Of a stretch of DNA of 64,000 bases, positions 8,645-17,250 are shown in pieces. Position numbers and translations under genes: made by a program. The stretch is from Iamia sp963728655 (lineage in GTDB: Bacteria; Actinomycetota; Acidimicrobiia; Acidimicrobiales; Iamiaceae). Below the pieces are notes generated by a model. The model saw nothing but the letters and a program-made list of their open reading frames with translations. It made no database searches and was not told where the DNA came from. How positions within the stretch are numbered: position 1 is the first letter of the stretch; the number at the start of each line of letters is the position of its first letter. The DNA lies in assembly GCA_963728655.1 (NCBI GenBank), contig CAVSLD010000006.1, positions 558,001 to 622,000 on the forward strand, written 5' to 3'.

Positions 8645-8860
8645 GTGGCCGATCCTGCTCCCCGCTACCGCTGCACGTCGTGCGGCAACCTCACCCGCTT
8701 CGACGTCACCGCCACCCGGCGCACCCGATCGTTCCACCACTACACGGTGGGTGGTGAGCTCACCGTCGAGCGCTCCGACGTCCTGGCCGAGGACGTGGAG
8801 GCGGTCGAGTGCACCTGGTGCGGCCCGGCCGGCGTGGTCGAGACCCTCAGCGCCGAGTAG
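8645..8860 (+). CDS. Small zinc-ribbon protein
   Basis: A 71-residue product with two cysteine pairs, CTSCGN near residue 10 and CTWCGP near residue 58, the layout of a zinc ribbon. No named family is recognised. The start is set by the -10 box just upstream. It is followed after a five-base gap by the NYN-domain gene and could be cotranscribed with it. A nucleic-acid-binding role is possible but is only a guess from the fold type. Confidence 0.7.
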   Translation: MADPAPRYRCTSCGNLTRFDVTATRRTRSFHHYTVGGELTVERSDVLAEDVEAVECTWCGPAGVVETLSAE

Positions 8861-8865
8861 GGGAC

Positions 8866-10332
8866 GTGGCGGCGCCCGCCCCGAGGGGGGACGACCGCAC
8901 CGCTCTGCTCCACGACGTCCTCGAGGTCGCCCTGGCCGTGGCCCGCCAGGGCGACGGGTCCGACGCGCCGGCCCCGCTGCGGCCCTACCTGCGCATGCGC
9001 CACCGGGTGCCGCGCGCCCTCGCCGCCGCCGACCGGGCCGGCGACGACGACGCCTTCCGCGCCCGGGTGGCCCTGGTGGTGGGCGACGACGACCTCGGCC
9101 CGGCCGAGGCCCTCTGGCTCACCCGCCCCGAGGGCTGGGAGGCCGACCTCGAGGCGCTGGTCGACGCCCACCGGGCCGCCCGCGAGGAGGGCGACGCCCG
9201 CCGCCTGCTCGACCGCGAGCGACGGGCCCGGGAGGCGGCCGAGGCCGACCGCGACCGCGCCGCGGCCCAGGCCGACGAGGCCGAGGCCACCCGCGACGAG
9301 GCCCGGGCCGCGGCGGAGGGCGCGGAGGCTGCGACCACCGCCGCCGAGAGGCGCGCCGAGGCCGCCCTCGAGGAGCGCGCCGCGGCCATCGCCTCGCTGA
9401 AGGACCTGGAGGCCGCCCACGCCCGGGCCCACGAGGAGCTGCGGACCCTCCGCGACGATCGCGACGCCCTGTGTGAGGAGCGCGACGTCCTGCGCACCGA
9501 GCGCGATGCCCTGCGCACCGAGCGCGACGCCGGGCGCACCGACCCCGAGACGGGGGACGGGCCGGGGCCGTCGCCCCGCACGGTGCCCGACGGCTGCGAC
9601 GACACGGCTGCGGCGCCGACCGCGGACGACGACGGGGCACGCCCGGGCCCGGGTCTCTCGCCCGCCGTCGGCGAGGCGGTGGCGGCCTCGGCTGCAGCTG
9701 CCGCCGACCTGGCCGCCTCCCTGGCTGCGGTGGCCGCCCACCTGGGCCACCGCGCCGAGCCCCCCACCACAGCCGAGACCGCGACCCGGACCGCCGGCGA
9801 CGCCGGGCCGCGGCCCGAGCGGCGCCGGCCCGGCGGACGCGGGCCCCGCGCACGGGGCGGTCGGGGTCCCCTGCGCCGGCCGGTGCCGCTGCCCGGGGGC
9901 GTGCACGACGACTCGGTGGAGGCAGCCGAGCACCTGGTGCGCCTGCCGCGGGCCGCCCTGCTGGTCGACGGCTACAACGTCTCCATGGCCACCTGGCCCG
10001 ACCTGGCCATCGACGCCCAGCGCCGACGCCTCGTCGCCGCCCTGGGCGACCTCCAGGCCCGCTGCGGCGCCGAGGTGGTGGTCGTCTTCGACGGCGTCGA
10101 CGACGGCAGCCTCCGACCGGTCCGCCCCGACCGGCCGCTGCGGGTGGAGTTCACCCCCGACGCGGTCGAGGCCGACGACGTGATCATCGAACGGGTCGCC
10201 CGGGTGCGTCCGGGTCGCCCCGTGGTGGTGGTGTCCGACGACCGCCGCGTGCGCGACGGGGCCCGGGCCGGCGGGGCCAACCTGCTCACCACCGACCAGC
10301 TGCGGGCCGTGATCGGGCGCCGGGCCGGGTGA
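8866..10332 (+). CDS. NYN-domain (YacP-like) ribonuclease with long coiled coil
   Basis: The C-terminal third (from about residue 360) is a NYN/PIN-like RNase fold: AALLVDGYNVSMATWPD holds the first acidic residue, VVVVFDGVDDGS the second, EADDVIIERVAR the third and VVVSDDRRVRDGA the last. The N-terminal part is an alpha-helical region followed by about 100 residues of charged coiled coil with a repeated LRTERDA unit (near residues 205-225), then a low-complexity Gly/Arg-rich linker that could bind RNA. The total of 488 residues is much longer than stand-alone YacP. RNA cleavage is expected from the family; the target is unknown. Confidence 0.82.
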   Translation: MAAPAPRGDDRTALLHDVLEVALAVARQGDGSDAPAPLRPYLRMRHRVPRALAAADRAGDDDAFRARVALVVGDDDLGPAEALWLTRPEGWEADLEALVDAHRAAREEGDARRLLDRERRAREAAEADRDRAAAQADEAEATRDEARAAAEGAEAATTAAERRAEAALEERAAAIASLKDLEAAHARAHEELRTLRDDRDALCEERDVLRTERDALRTERDAGRTDPETGDGPGPSPRTVPDGCDDTAAAPTADDDGARPGPGLSPAVGEAVAASAAAAADLAASLAAVAAHLGHRAEPPTTAETATRTAGDAGPRPERRRPGGRGPRARGGRGPLRRPVPLPGGVHDDSVEAAEHLVRLPRAALLVDGYNVSMATWPDLAIDAQRRRLVAALGDLQARCGAEVVVVFDGVDDGSLRPVRPDRPLRVEFTPDAVEADDVIIERVARVRPGRPVVVVSDDRRVRDGARAGGANLLTTDQLRAVIGRRAG

Positions 10333-13084
10333 ACGCCCCCGACGGGGACCCGCCCGGCCCCGTCCTCCTGGCGGCCCCCCCGATGGTGGGTCGGGGGCCC
10401 GAGCTGGCCGCGGTGGCCGCCGTGCTCGACGCGCCCGGTGGTCGGGGGGTGCTGCTCACCGGCCCCATCGGCGTGGGCAAGACCCGCCTCGCCACCGAGG
10501 TCATGGGACGACGGGCCGCGACCGGCAGCGCAGTGCTGCGGGTGATCGCCACCTCGGCCACCGAGGACATCCCGCTCGGCGCCCTGGCGGCCGATCGTGC
10601 CCCGCGGGGTGCGGGCCGGGGACGGCGTGGTCGAGCAGCTGGCGACCGACCTGGCCGCCGCAGGCCGGCGACACCCCGCTGCTCCTGGTCGTCGACGACG
10701 TCGACCACCTCGACCCGCAGTCCCACGCCGTCATCCGGGCGCTCGTCGAGCGCCGGCTGGTCCGGGTGGTGGGCACGGCCCGCACGCCCCTCGGCCCCCT
10801 CCCCGCCCCCTGGTCGGCGCCGGGCGTGGTCACCCTCCAGCTCTCGGACCTCGACCCCGACGCGGTGGCCGAGGTCCTGGTCGCCACCCTCGGCGGCCCG
10901 GTGGCGGCCGAGATGACCCGACGGCTGGCCGACGGCCACCGAGGGCAACCCGCTCCTGCTCCGCGAGGCCCTCACCCTCGCCGGCCTCGACGGCAGCCTG
11001 CGACGGGTCGACGGGATCTGGTCGCTCACCGACGCGGTGCGGCCCGCGGCCCCGCTGGGCGACGTGGTCTCCGGCCGCCTCGCCCCCCTCGCCGTGGCCG
11101 CTCGCGACGCGCTGGAGCTGGTCGCGGTGGCCGAGGTCCTGCCCGTGCCCCTGGCCGACGATCTCGTCGGGGCCGCGGTGCGGGCCGAGCTGGAGCGGGC
11201 CGGGCCTGGTGCGCCGGGACGAGGTGCTGGGCCAGGGCGGTGGTCCGCCCCGCCCACCCGTTCTACGGCGAGGCCCTGCGGGCCGAGCTGGGCCCCATCG
11301 CCCGCCGGCACCACGCCCGACGGCTGGCCGACGCGGCCGAGGCCACGCCGGGGGAGGTGGTCGACACCATGCGGGTGGTGGCCTGGCGGGTCGACGCGGG
11401 CGGGGCGGTCGGGGCCGACCTCCTGGCCCGCGCCGCCCGGGAGGCCCGGCGCCGCTCCGAGTTCGGCCGGGCCCTCGACCTGGCCACCCGTGCCGTCGAG
11501 GCCGGCGGCGGGATCGACACCCGGCTGCTGCTGCGGGTGAGATCGAGAACGCGGTCGGCCACTTCACCCAGGCCGAGGCGACCTTCGCCCGCGTGGTCGA
11601 CCCGCTGGTGGCGCCCGGGGCGGCGGGCCCCTCGGACGACGAGCCGAGGCGTCCCTGCGAGGTCTGGCCGCGCTGGCGTTGGCCTTCAACCGGGCGTGGG
11701 GCCTGGGCCGGGGGCGCGCGGCGCGCACGCTGCTGCGGGACGCCTCCGACGCCCTGGGCCGGGCGCCGACGGCGTCCGCCGTCATCGTCGCCGAGCGGCG
11801 CGACGAGCTGGCCGCCGACGCCGCCGCCCTGGCCGCCTTCACCGGCGACCCGGCCGGGGCCGTCGCCGAGGCCGAGGCCCTGGGCCCCGACGACCGGACG
11901 CCGCGGGTCGCGGCCCGACGCGGCCTTCGCCCTCGCCGCGGGGCTGCTGGGGGTGGGCCGGCCCGAGGCCGCGGTGGCCCGCTCGGACGTGGGGCCTGGC
12001 CGCCCTCGAGGACCTCGAGCCCGGCTTCGGACGGGCGCACCTTCGCCACCAACCTGCACCTGACGCGCATCATCGGCCTGGTCGAGGCGGGGCGCGTGGC
12101 CGAGGCCGAGGAGGCGGCCGAGGCGACGTTCCGGCGCTCGGCCAGCACCGGGTTCGTCACCGGCCAGGCGGTGGCGGCGTGGGCCCGGGGTCGGGTCGAG
12201 TCCGTGGGCGGCCGCCCCGTCCGGGCCGAGCGCTGGCTGCGCGAGGCCCGCCTCCTCGAGCGAGACCTCCAGACCCGTGGACGGCGGCGCTGGTCGCTGG
12301 TGGCCCTCGGGCTGGTCCTGATGAGCCAGGGTCGCCACCCCGAGGCCGCCGGCGTCCTCGCCGAGCTCGACCGCCTCGATGCCGAGGAGCCCGCCGACGA
12401 CCGCTTCGTGCAGGCCGACGAGACCCGGCTGCGGGCGGCCGTCCTGGTCCACGAGGGGGCCCTGTCGGCCGCCGACGAGCTGCTGTCGGCCACCGCCGCC
12501 GACGCCGCGTCGGCCGGTGCCACCGGGGTGGCCGCCACCCTCTGGCACTCGCTCGTGCTCACCTCGGTGGCCCCCCGCCTGGTGGTCGACGCCGCCGGCG
12601 CCCTCGTGGAGGTCGGCCCCACCCTCGACGGCCTGGTCAACGGCTGTCGGGTGGCCGACGCCGCCGCGGTGCTGCGCCGACGACCCCGCCGGTCGGATCC
12701 AGGCCGCGGCGACCCTGGCCGAGGCCGGGGCGGTGCGCCTCGCCGTGGTCGTGGCCCGCCGCACCGCGGCCGACGCGGCGGCGGCGGGCCAGCGGGGCAC
12801 GGCCCGCACCGCCACCGAGCTGGCGGCCCGGGCCGCGGCCCGCGGCGAGGGTGAGGGGACCGACACCGACGTGCCGTCGGCCGAGCTGGGGACGCTGGGC
12901 CCGCGCCAGCGCGAGGTGGTGCTGTTGGCCGCCCAGGGCCGGTCCAACCACGACATCGCCGAGCGCCTGGGGATCGCGGTGCGGACCGTGGAGAACCACC
13001 TCCACCGGGCCTACGCCGAGCTCGGGCTGCAGGGCCGCCGCGGGCTCGGCCTCCCTGCTGCGCCCCGACGTCCGGCCGGGCTGA
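10329..13084 (+). CDS. Large ATPase-LuxR (LAL-type) transcriptional regulator, many frame breaks
   Basis: STAND-type ATPase regulator of about 915 residues. Walker A is GPIGVGKT near residue 40, Walker B LLLVVDDVDHLD (split by a break), then helical repeat-like sensor region, and a C-terminal LuxR helix-turn-helix: LGPRQREVVLLAAQGRSNHD then RTVENHLHRAYAELGLQGR. At least ten single-base indels break it, often turning GCC into GGCC (for instance near 10583, 10661, 10933, 11204, 11239). All domain blocks remain in order after repair. The ATG overlaps the NYN gene's stop. Ligand and target genes are unknown; the divergent-facing hydrolase is the nearest candidate. Confidence 0.75.
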
Positions 13085-13110
13085 TCCGCGGTCGGCGGGG
13101 TCGGCGGGGC

Positions 13111-14725
13111 TCAGCGCGGCGCAGCGCAGGCCGGCGGCCGGCACCTCGCCGTCGACGAGGTAGGCGGTCACGGGCTCGTCGATGCAGTCGCTCTGGGAGC
13201 TGTAGATCGTGTGCTGGTCGCCGACGAAGGTGACCAGGACGGATCCGTCGATGATCTCCGCGGCCTGCTCGGACTGCTCGTAGGGCGTGGCCGGGTCGTT
13301 GGTGGTGCCGATGACGACGACGGGCGGAGCACCCGCGAGCGAGCCGGGGGCGAGGGGGGCCAGGGGCTCCTCGGCCGGGGGCAGGCCCCAGCAGCCGGGC
13401 TCGCCCACCGCGAACCAGGCCCCCCAGAAGGGCAGCTGGGCCGACCACGGGCCCACGAGCGACGGGTCGCCCTCGGGCTCGGCGGCGCGGGCCTCCTGGT
13501 CGGCGCAGCGGATGGCCCCCCGGGCATCGGCGTCGTCGACCCAGGTGCCGTCGGGCTGGCGGCCGAGGTAGTCGTCGCGGAGGGCCAGCAGCGTGCGCCC
13601 GGTGGGGTCGGGGGCCAGCGCCTCGGCCAGGCCCTGGTCGAGCACCGGCCAGGCCGACGGGCTGTAGAGGGCGGAGGCGACGGCCACGTACAGCTCGCCC
13701 ACGCCCAGGGTGCCGGCGCGGGTCGTGGCGTCGGGTCCGGCGAGGGTGTAGTCGGCGGGGATGCGGCCCGGCCTCCAGGCGATCGACGAGACCGAGCAGG
13801 GTCGCCTTCGGGTCGGCCCCGAGGGTGCAGCCCTCCCTGTCGCCGCACCCGGCCAGGTAGGCGTCGAGGGTGCGCTCGAAGCCGGCGGCCTGGGCCAGGG
13901 TGTCGGTCACCGGGTCGGCGCCGGGGACGGCCACGCCGTCGAGCACCATGGCCCGGACCCGGCCGGGGTAGAGGCGCAGGTACTCCATGCCGATGGTGGT
14001 GCCGTAGCTGTAGCCCACGTAGCTCAGGAGCTCGTCGCCCAGCGCCCCCCGGAGGGCGTCGAGGTCGCGGACCGTCGCCCGGGTGCCCACCACCTCCAGG
14101 AGGTCGCCGACGGCCTCGGTGCAGGCGGCGGTGTCGGCCTCGGCCTCGGCCCGGATGGCGTCGACGTCGGCCTGGTCCTCGGGCGTGGGGTCGACCTCGG
14201 GCTCGAGCCACTCGGCGTCGGACGTGCAGTCGATCCGCTCGGACCGCCCCGTGCCCCGCGGGTCCCAGCTGACCACGTCGAAGCGCTCGTCGAGGCCGGC
14301 GGGGAGCCCACCGTCGACGAAGCCCTCCAGGAAGTCCACCCCCGAGGCACCGGGCCCGCCGGGGTTGAGCACCAGCGAGCCGAGGCGGTCACCGGTGGCC
14401 CGCTGGCGCACCACGGCCAGGTCGAGGGAGGCGCCGTCGACGTCGTCCCAACGGCGGGGGACCGTGAGGGTGGCGCACTCGAAGCCGTCGTCGCAGGCCG
14501 CCCACGCGCTCAGCGAGGCGTGGGCGGCGGGGTCGGTCGGACCCATCGGGTCCTCCACGCCCCCGGCCGGGGGCGCCGGATCGGCGGGCGGGGCCGTGCC
14601 GGTGGGGCCGGCGGGTGTGGCGGCTGCGCCGCGGTCGACCACCGTGGCGCTCGGCGCGGCGGGGCGCTGCACGCCCCGGCGACGACGACGGCCGCGGCGA
14701 CGAGGAGGGCTCGGCCACGGCGCAC
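13111..14725 (-). CDS. Secreted alpha/beta-hydrolase lipoprotein (tripeptidyl aminopeptidase-like)
   Basis: Exported serine peptidase-like hydrolase. The GTG at 14725 starts a lipoprotein signal, MRRGRALLVAAAVVVAGACS, with the lipobox AGAC. After frame breaks the mature part has the oxyanion region LVLNPGGPGASG, nucleophile motif GYSYGTT, the acid in GTTNDPATPYEQS and histidine in GDQHTIY, all typical of the TAP-like family with its C-terminal domain. Breaks occur near 14690 (about two bases), near 13770 and close to the stop; repaired length is about 537 residues. The stop at 13111 assumes one extra base; the frame is otherwise open further. Convergent with the LuxR regulator. Confidence 0.8.
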
Positions 14726-14811
14726 CCGGTCATGGTGGCAGCCGGCGGCGTCGGTCCCGCCCCGTCACCGACGCGGTCCGGCCTCCCGGCACGGTCGGGG
14801 CCACTCGTCTA

Positions 14812-14839
14812 GACCGGTCGGTCAAGAGCGGCCTACGGT
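14812..14839 (+). promoter_or_regulatory. Promoter with TetR-type palindromic operator before acyl-CoA dehydrogenase
   Basis: GACCG-GT-CGGTC (14812-14823) is a perfect palindrome ten bases before the -10 box TACGGT (14834-14839). A repressor bound there would cover the -35 region. TetR-family regulators commonly control acyl-CoA dehydrogenases; the regulator itself is not in the window. Confidence 0.5.
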
Positions 14840-14876
14840 GGGCCGCCACGCCGGTCGAGCCCGAGGGGAAGAGCCG

Positions 14877-16118
14877 TTGTTCCAGTGGAGCGAGGAGCAG
14901 GAGATGGTGCGCGGGGCCGTGCGCCAGTTCATCGACAAGGAGATCCGGCCCCGGATCGACGAGTTCGAGTTCGGCGACACCCCGCCCTACGACGTCCTGC
15001 GCAAGCTGTTCAAGGACTTCGGCATGGACAGCGCCGCCCGCGAGCGCTTCGCCAAGCAGATCGCCTTCGAGACCGCGGTCAGCGAGGCGGTGGAGAAGGG
15101 CGAGGTGCCGCCCGAGAAGCCGGCCCGCGACGGCGACGGCGGGGCCTCCTCGCTCACCCTCATCCCCATCATCGAGCTGTGCAAGGTGTGCCCCGGCATG
15201 GTCACCGCCATGGGCGTCTCGATGGGACTGACCTCGGCCGCCATCTCCAGCAAGGGCACCATCGCCCAGAAGGAGCGGTGGGTCCCGGACCTGCTGACCC
15301 TCGACAAGATCGGCGCCTGGGCCATCACCGAGCCCGGCTCGGGCTCCGACGCCTTCGGCTCGATGCGCTCGACCGCCCGCCGCGACGGCGACGAGTACGT
15401 CCTCAACGGGTCCAAGACCTTCATCACCAACGGTCCCTACGCCGACACCATCGTGTTCATCTGCAAGCTCGACGAGGGCAACGACCCCTCCGAGCGCAAG
15501 ATCTTGTCCTTCGTGCTCGACAGGGGGATGCCGGGCCTGGAGCAGTCCAAGCCCCTGCGCAAGATGGGCATGCACTCCTCGCCCACCGGCGAGCTGTTCC
15601 TCGACGACGTGCGGGTCGGCATCGACCGTCTCGTGGGCGAGACCGAGGACGTGGCCAAGGGCGGCCGCGAGGGGGCCAAGGCCACCTTCATGCAGGAGCG
15701 CTCGGGGGTGGCCGCCATGGCCCTCGGGATCATCGAGGAGTGCCTCGACCTCTCCGTGGCCTACGCCAAGGACCGGGTCCAGTTCGGCCAGCCCATCGGC
15801 GACTTCCAGCTCATCCAGGACAAGCTGGCCCGGATGGAGGTGGCCCGCCTCAACGTCGAGAACCTGGTGTTCCGCACGATCGAGATGTCCGCCGCAGGCC
15901 ACACCATGACCCTCGCCGAGGCGTCGGCCATGAAGCTGTACTCGGCCCGGTCCGCCACCGAGGTGGCCATGGAGGCGGTGCAGCTCTTCGGCGGCAACGG
16001 CTACATGAGCGAGTTCCGCGTCGAGCAGCTCGCCCGCGACGCCAAGGTCCTGCAGATCTACGCCGGCACCGACGAGATCCAGATCACCCACATCGCCAAG
16101 GACCTCCTTCGTCGCTAG
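14877..16118 (+). CDS. Acyl-CoA dehydrogenase family protein
   Basis: FAD flavoenzyme of fatty-acid or related acyl-CoA oxidation, 413 residues. Family motifs: WAITEPGSGSDAFGSM (FAD/substrate signature), NGSKTFITNGPYADT, RVQFGQPIGDFQLIQDKLA, and the C-terminal LFGGNGYMSEFRVEQLARDA with QIYAGTDEIQITHIAKDLLR. A TTG start with Shine-Dalgarno GAGGGG (14864-14869) fits best; no ATG or GTG in frame lies near. An insertion-like segment after the first helices is typical of some actinobacterial members. The last 17 codons, GTDEIQITHIAKDLLRR, are copied three more times downstream in the 142-bp array. Substrate specificity is not readable. Confidence 0.92.
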   Translation: MFQWSEEQEMVRGAVRQFIDKEIRPRIDEFEFGDTPPYDVLRKLFKDFGMDSAARERFAKQIAFETAVSEAVEKGEVPPEKPARDGDGGASSLTLIPIIELCKVCPGMVTAMGVSMGLTSAAISSKGTIAQKERWVPDLLTLDKIGAWAITEPGSGSDAFGSMRSTARRDGDEYVLNGSKTFITNGPYADTIVFICKLDEGNDPSERKILSFVLDRGMPGLEQSKPLRKMGMHSSPTGELFLDDVRVGIDRLVGETEDVAKGGREGAKATFMQERSGVAAMALGIIEECLDLSVAYAKDRVQFGQPIGDFQLIQDKLARMEVARLNVENLVFRTIEMSAAGHTMTLAEASAMKLYSARSATEVAMEAVQLFGGNGYMSEFRVEQLARDAKVLQIYAGTDEIQITHIAKDLLRR

Positions 16119-16579
16119 TCACGGGGGGCGGTGCGGGTGCCGGCTCCGATCTGCTCGGCTGGCGCCTCGCAGCCGTGCTGGTGGGTCGGCCTGCGGCCTC
16201 CGTGCCGGCACCGACGAGATCCAGATCACCCACATCGCCAAGGACCTCCTTCGTCGCTGGTCACGGGGGGCGGTGCGGGTGCCGGCTCCGATCTGCTCGG
16301 CTGGCGCCTCGCAGCCGTGCTGGTGGGTCGGCCTGCGGCCTCCGTGCCGGCACCGACGAGATCCAGATCACCCACATCGCCAAGGACCTCCTCCGTCGCT
16401 GGTCACGGGGGGCGGTGCGGGTGCCGGCTCCGATCTGCTCGGCTGGCGCCTCGCAGCCGTGCTGGTCGGGTCGGCCTGCGGCCTCCGTGCCGGCACCGAC
16501 GAGATCCAGATCACCCACATCGCCAAGGACCTCCTCAGGAGGTGAGGTGCCGGCTCCGATCTGCTCGGCTGGCGCCTCG
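16067..16579 (+). repeat. 142-bp tandem repeat duplicating the acyl-CoA dehydrogenase 3' end
   Basis: Units begin at 16067, 16209 and 16351 (142, 142 and 143 bp), with a partial fourth from 16494. Each opens with the same 40-odd bases that encode DEIQITHIAKDLLRR, followed by about 95 bases of non-coding spacer. Copies 1 and 2 differ by one base, which changes the stop TAG to TGG; copy 3 differs by a T-to-C change and one inserted C; copy 4 lacks part of the spacer and ends AGG AGG TGA, again LLRR-stop. Copy 4 also contains ACCTCCT-C-AGGAGGT, a perfect 7-bp hairpin at 16529-16543. The array fills most of the 569-bp gap to the next gene; I see no other gene there. Confidence 0.92.
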
Positions 16580-16602
16580 TCAGCTCCACAAGACGGAACT
16601 GC

Positions 16603-16626
16603 GTGTGCGACCCGGGGGGCGGGTAG
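16603..16626 (+). promoter_or_regulatory. Stress-sigma-like promoter GTGT-N14-GGGTAG
   Basis: GTGT at 16603 and GGGTAG at 16621 resemble the SigB/SigF consensus GTTT-N14-17-GGGTAT. The ten bases GGGTAGGGGT are identical to those before the csbD-like gene. Confidence 0.4.
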
Positions 16627-16687
16627 GGGTTCACCTCGGATCCCGCCATCCTGGGAGCCGATCCCGACACCCACCGCTGGAGGCAGC

Positions 16688-16897
16688 ATGACCCCCGACC
16701 CCGACCACACCGACGAGGCCACGCAGGCGGTCGACGAGGACGACGCCCAGGCCAGCCACGGTGCCGACCGGGCCCCGACCGAGGACGAGGAGGCCGCGGC
16801 CGAGCGGGCCGGGACCGAGGTCCCCGAGTCCGTGTCCGACGCCTACGAGGAGGCGGCCGAGACCGGCGCCCACGTCGAGGGCGAGGGCGCGGTCTGA
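16688..16897 (+). CDS. Small acidic protein of unknown function
   Basis: A 69-residue, strongly acidic and hydrophilic product (many Asp, Glu, Thr and Ala; no aromatic residues except one Tyr near the end), probably disordered. A strong Shine-Dalgarno, GGAGG, lies five bases before the ATG. No family is recognised. It shares a promoter-like GGGTAGGGGT block with the CsbD gene that follows, so a stress-related role by association is possible. Confidence 0.6.
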   Translation: MTPDPDHTDEATQAVDEDDAQASHGADRAPTEDEEAAAERAGTEVPESVSDAYEEAAETGAHVEGEGAV

Positions 16898-16930
16898 GCC
16901 CCGGCGTGCCACACGCCACCCCTCCGACCT

Positions 16931-16955
16931 GTTGGCGACGCCGGCAGGTGGGTAG
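16931..16955 (+). promoter_or_regulatory. Stress-sigma-like promoter GTTG-N15-GGGTAG before csbD
   Basis: GTTG at 16931 and GGGTAG at 16950 are spaced as in SigB/SigF promoters. In Bacillus csbD is a SigB regulon member, which supports the reading. Confidence 0.5.
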
Positions 16956-16985
16956 GGGTGAGGCACGCAACGAACGGAGCAGCAC

Positions 16986-17156
16986 ATGAGTGCCAAGGGT
17001 GATGACGCCAAGGGTCGTGTCAAGGAGGCTGCCGGCAGCCTCACCGACGACGACGAGCTGAAGGACGAGGGCAAGGCCGACCAGGCCGGCGCCGAGGTCA
17101 AGGACAAGGTCGGCGACGCCGTCGACAAGGTCAAGGGCGTCTTCAAGAAGGACTGA
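16986..17156 (+). CDS. CsbD family stress protein
   Basis: A 56-residue hydrophilic protein of the CsbD family: it begins MSAKGDDAKGRVKEAAGSLT and continues with the repeated acidic/basic helical pattern DELKDEGKADQAGAEVKDKV. Family members accumulate under general stress; their molecular action is unknown. Shine-Dalgarno GGAG precedes the ATG, and a perfect hairpin terminator follows 17 bases after the stop, so this is a single-gene transcript. Confidence 0.9.
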   Translation: MSAKGDDAKGRVKEAAGSLTDDDELKDEGKADQAGAEVKDKVGDAVDKVKGVFKKD

Positions 17157-17172
17157 GCCACCCGTACTGCGC

Positions 17173-17202
17173 ACGGAGCCCCGCCCCCGGGCGGGGCTCC
17201 GT
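17173..17202 (+). terminator. Perfect 14-bp hairpin terminator
   Basis: Arms 17173-17186 and 17189-17202 (ACGGAGCCCCGCCC and its complement) with a two-base loop. It lies between convergent genes and can serve both strands. No U-tract follows. Confidence 0.75.
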
Positions 17203-17250
17203 CGCGTCTGCTCGGAGGTCGGGACCCGCCCGCACGCGGGGCCGGGGGGC

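Noticed and set aside
11564..13702. Long minus-strand frame across the LuxR-type regulator
   Set aside because: Its upstream part codes for the hydrolase C-terminus, but the portion overlying the regulator is low-complexity Arg/Pro/Ser shadow with no motifs.
16273..16545. 90-residue frame ending GTDEIQITHIAKDLLRR within the tandem repeat
   Set aside because: It arises because the 142-bp period is not a multiple of three; it has no independent start signal and only the repeated tail is protein-like.
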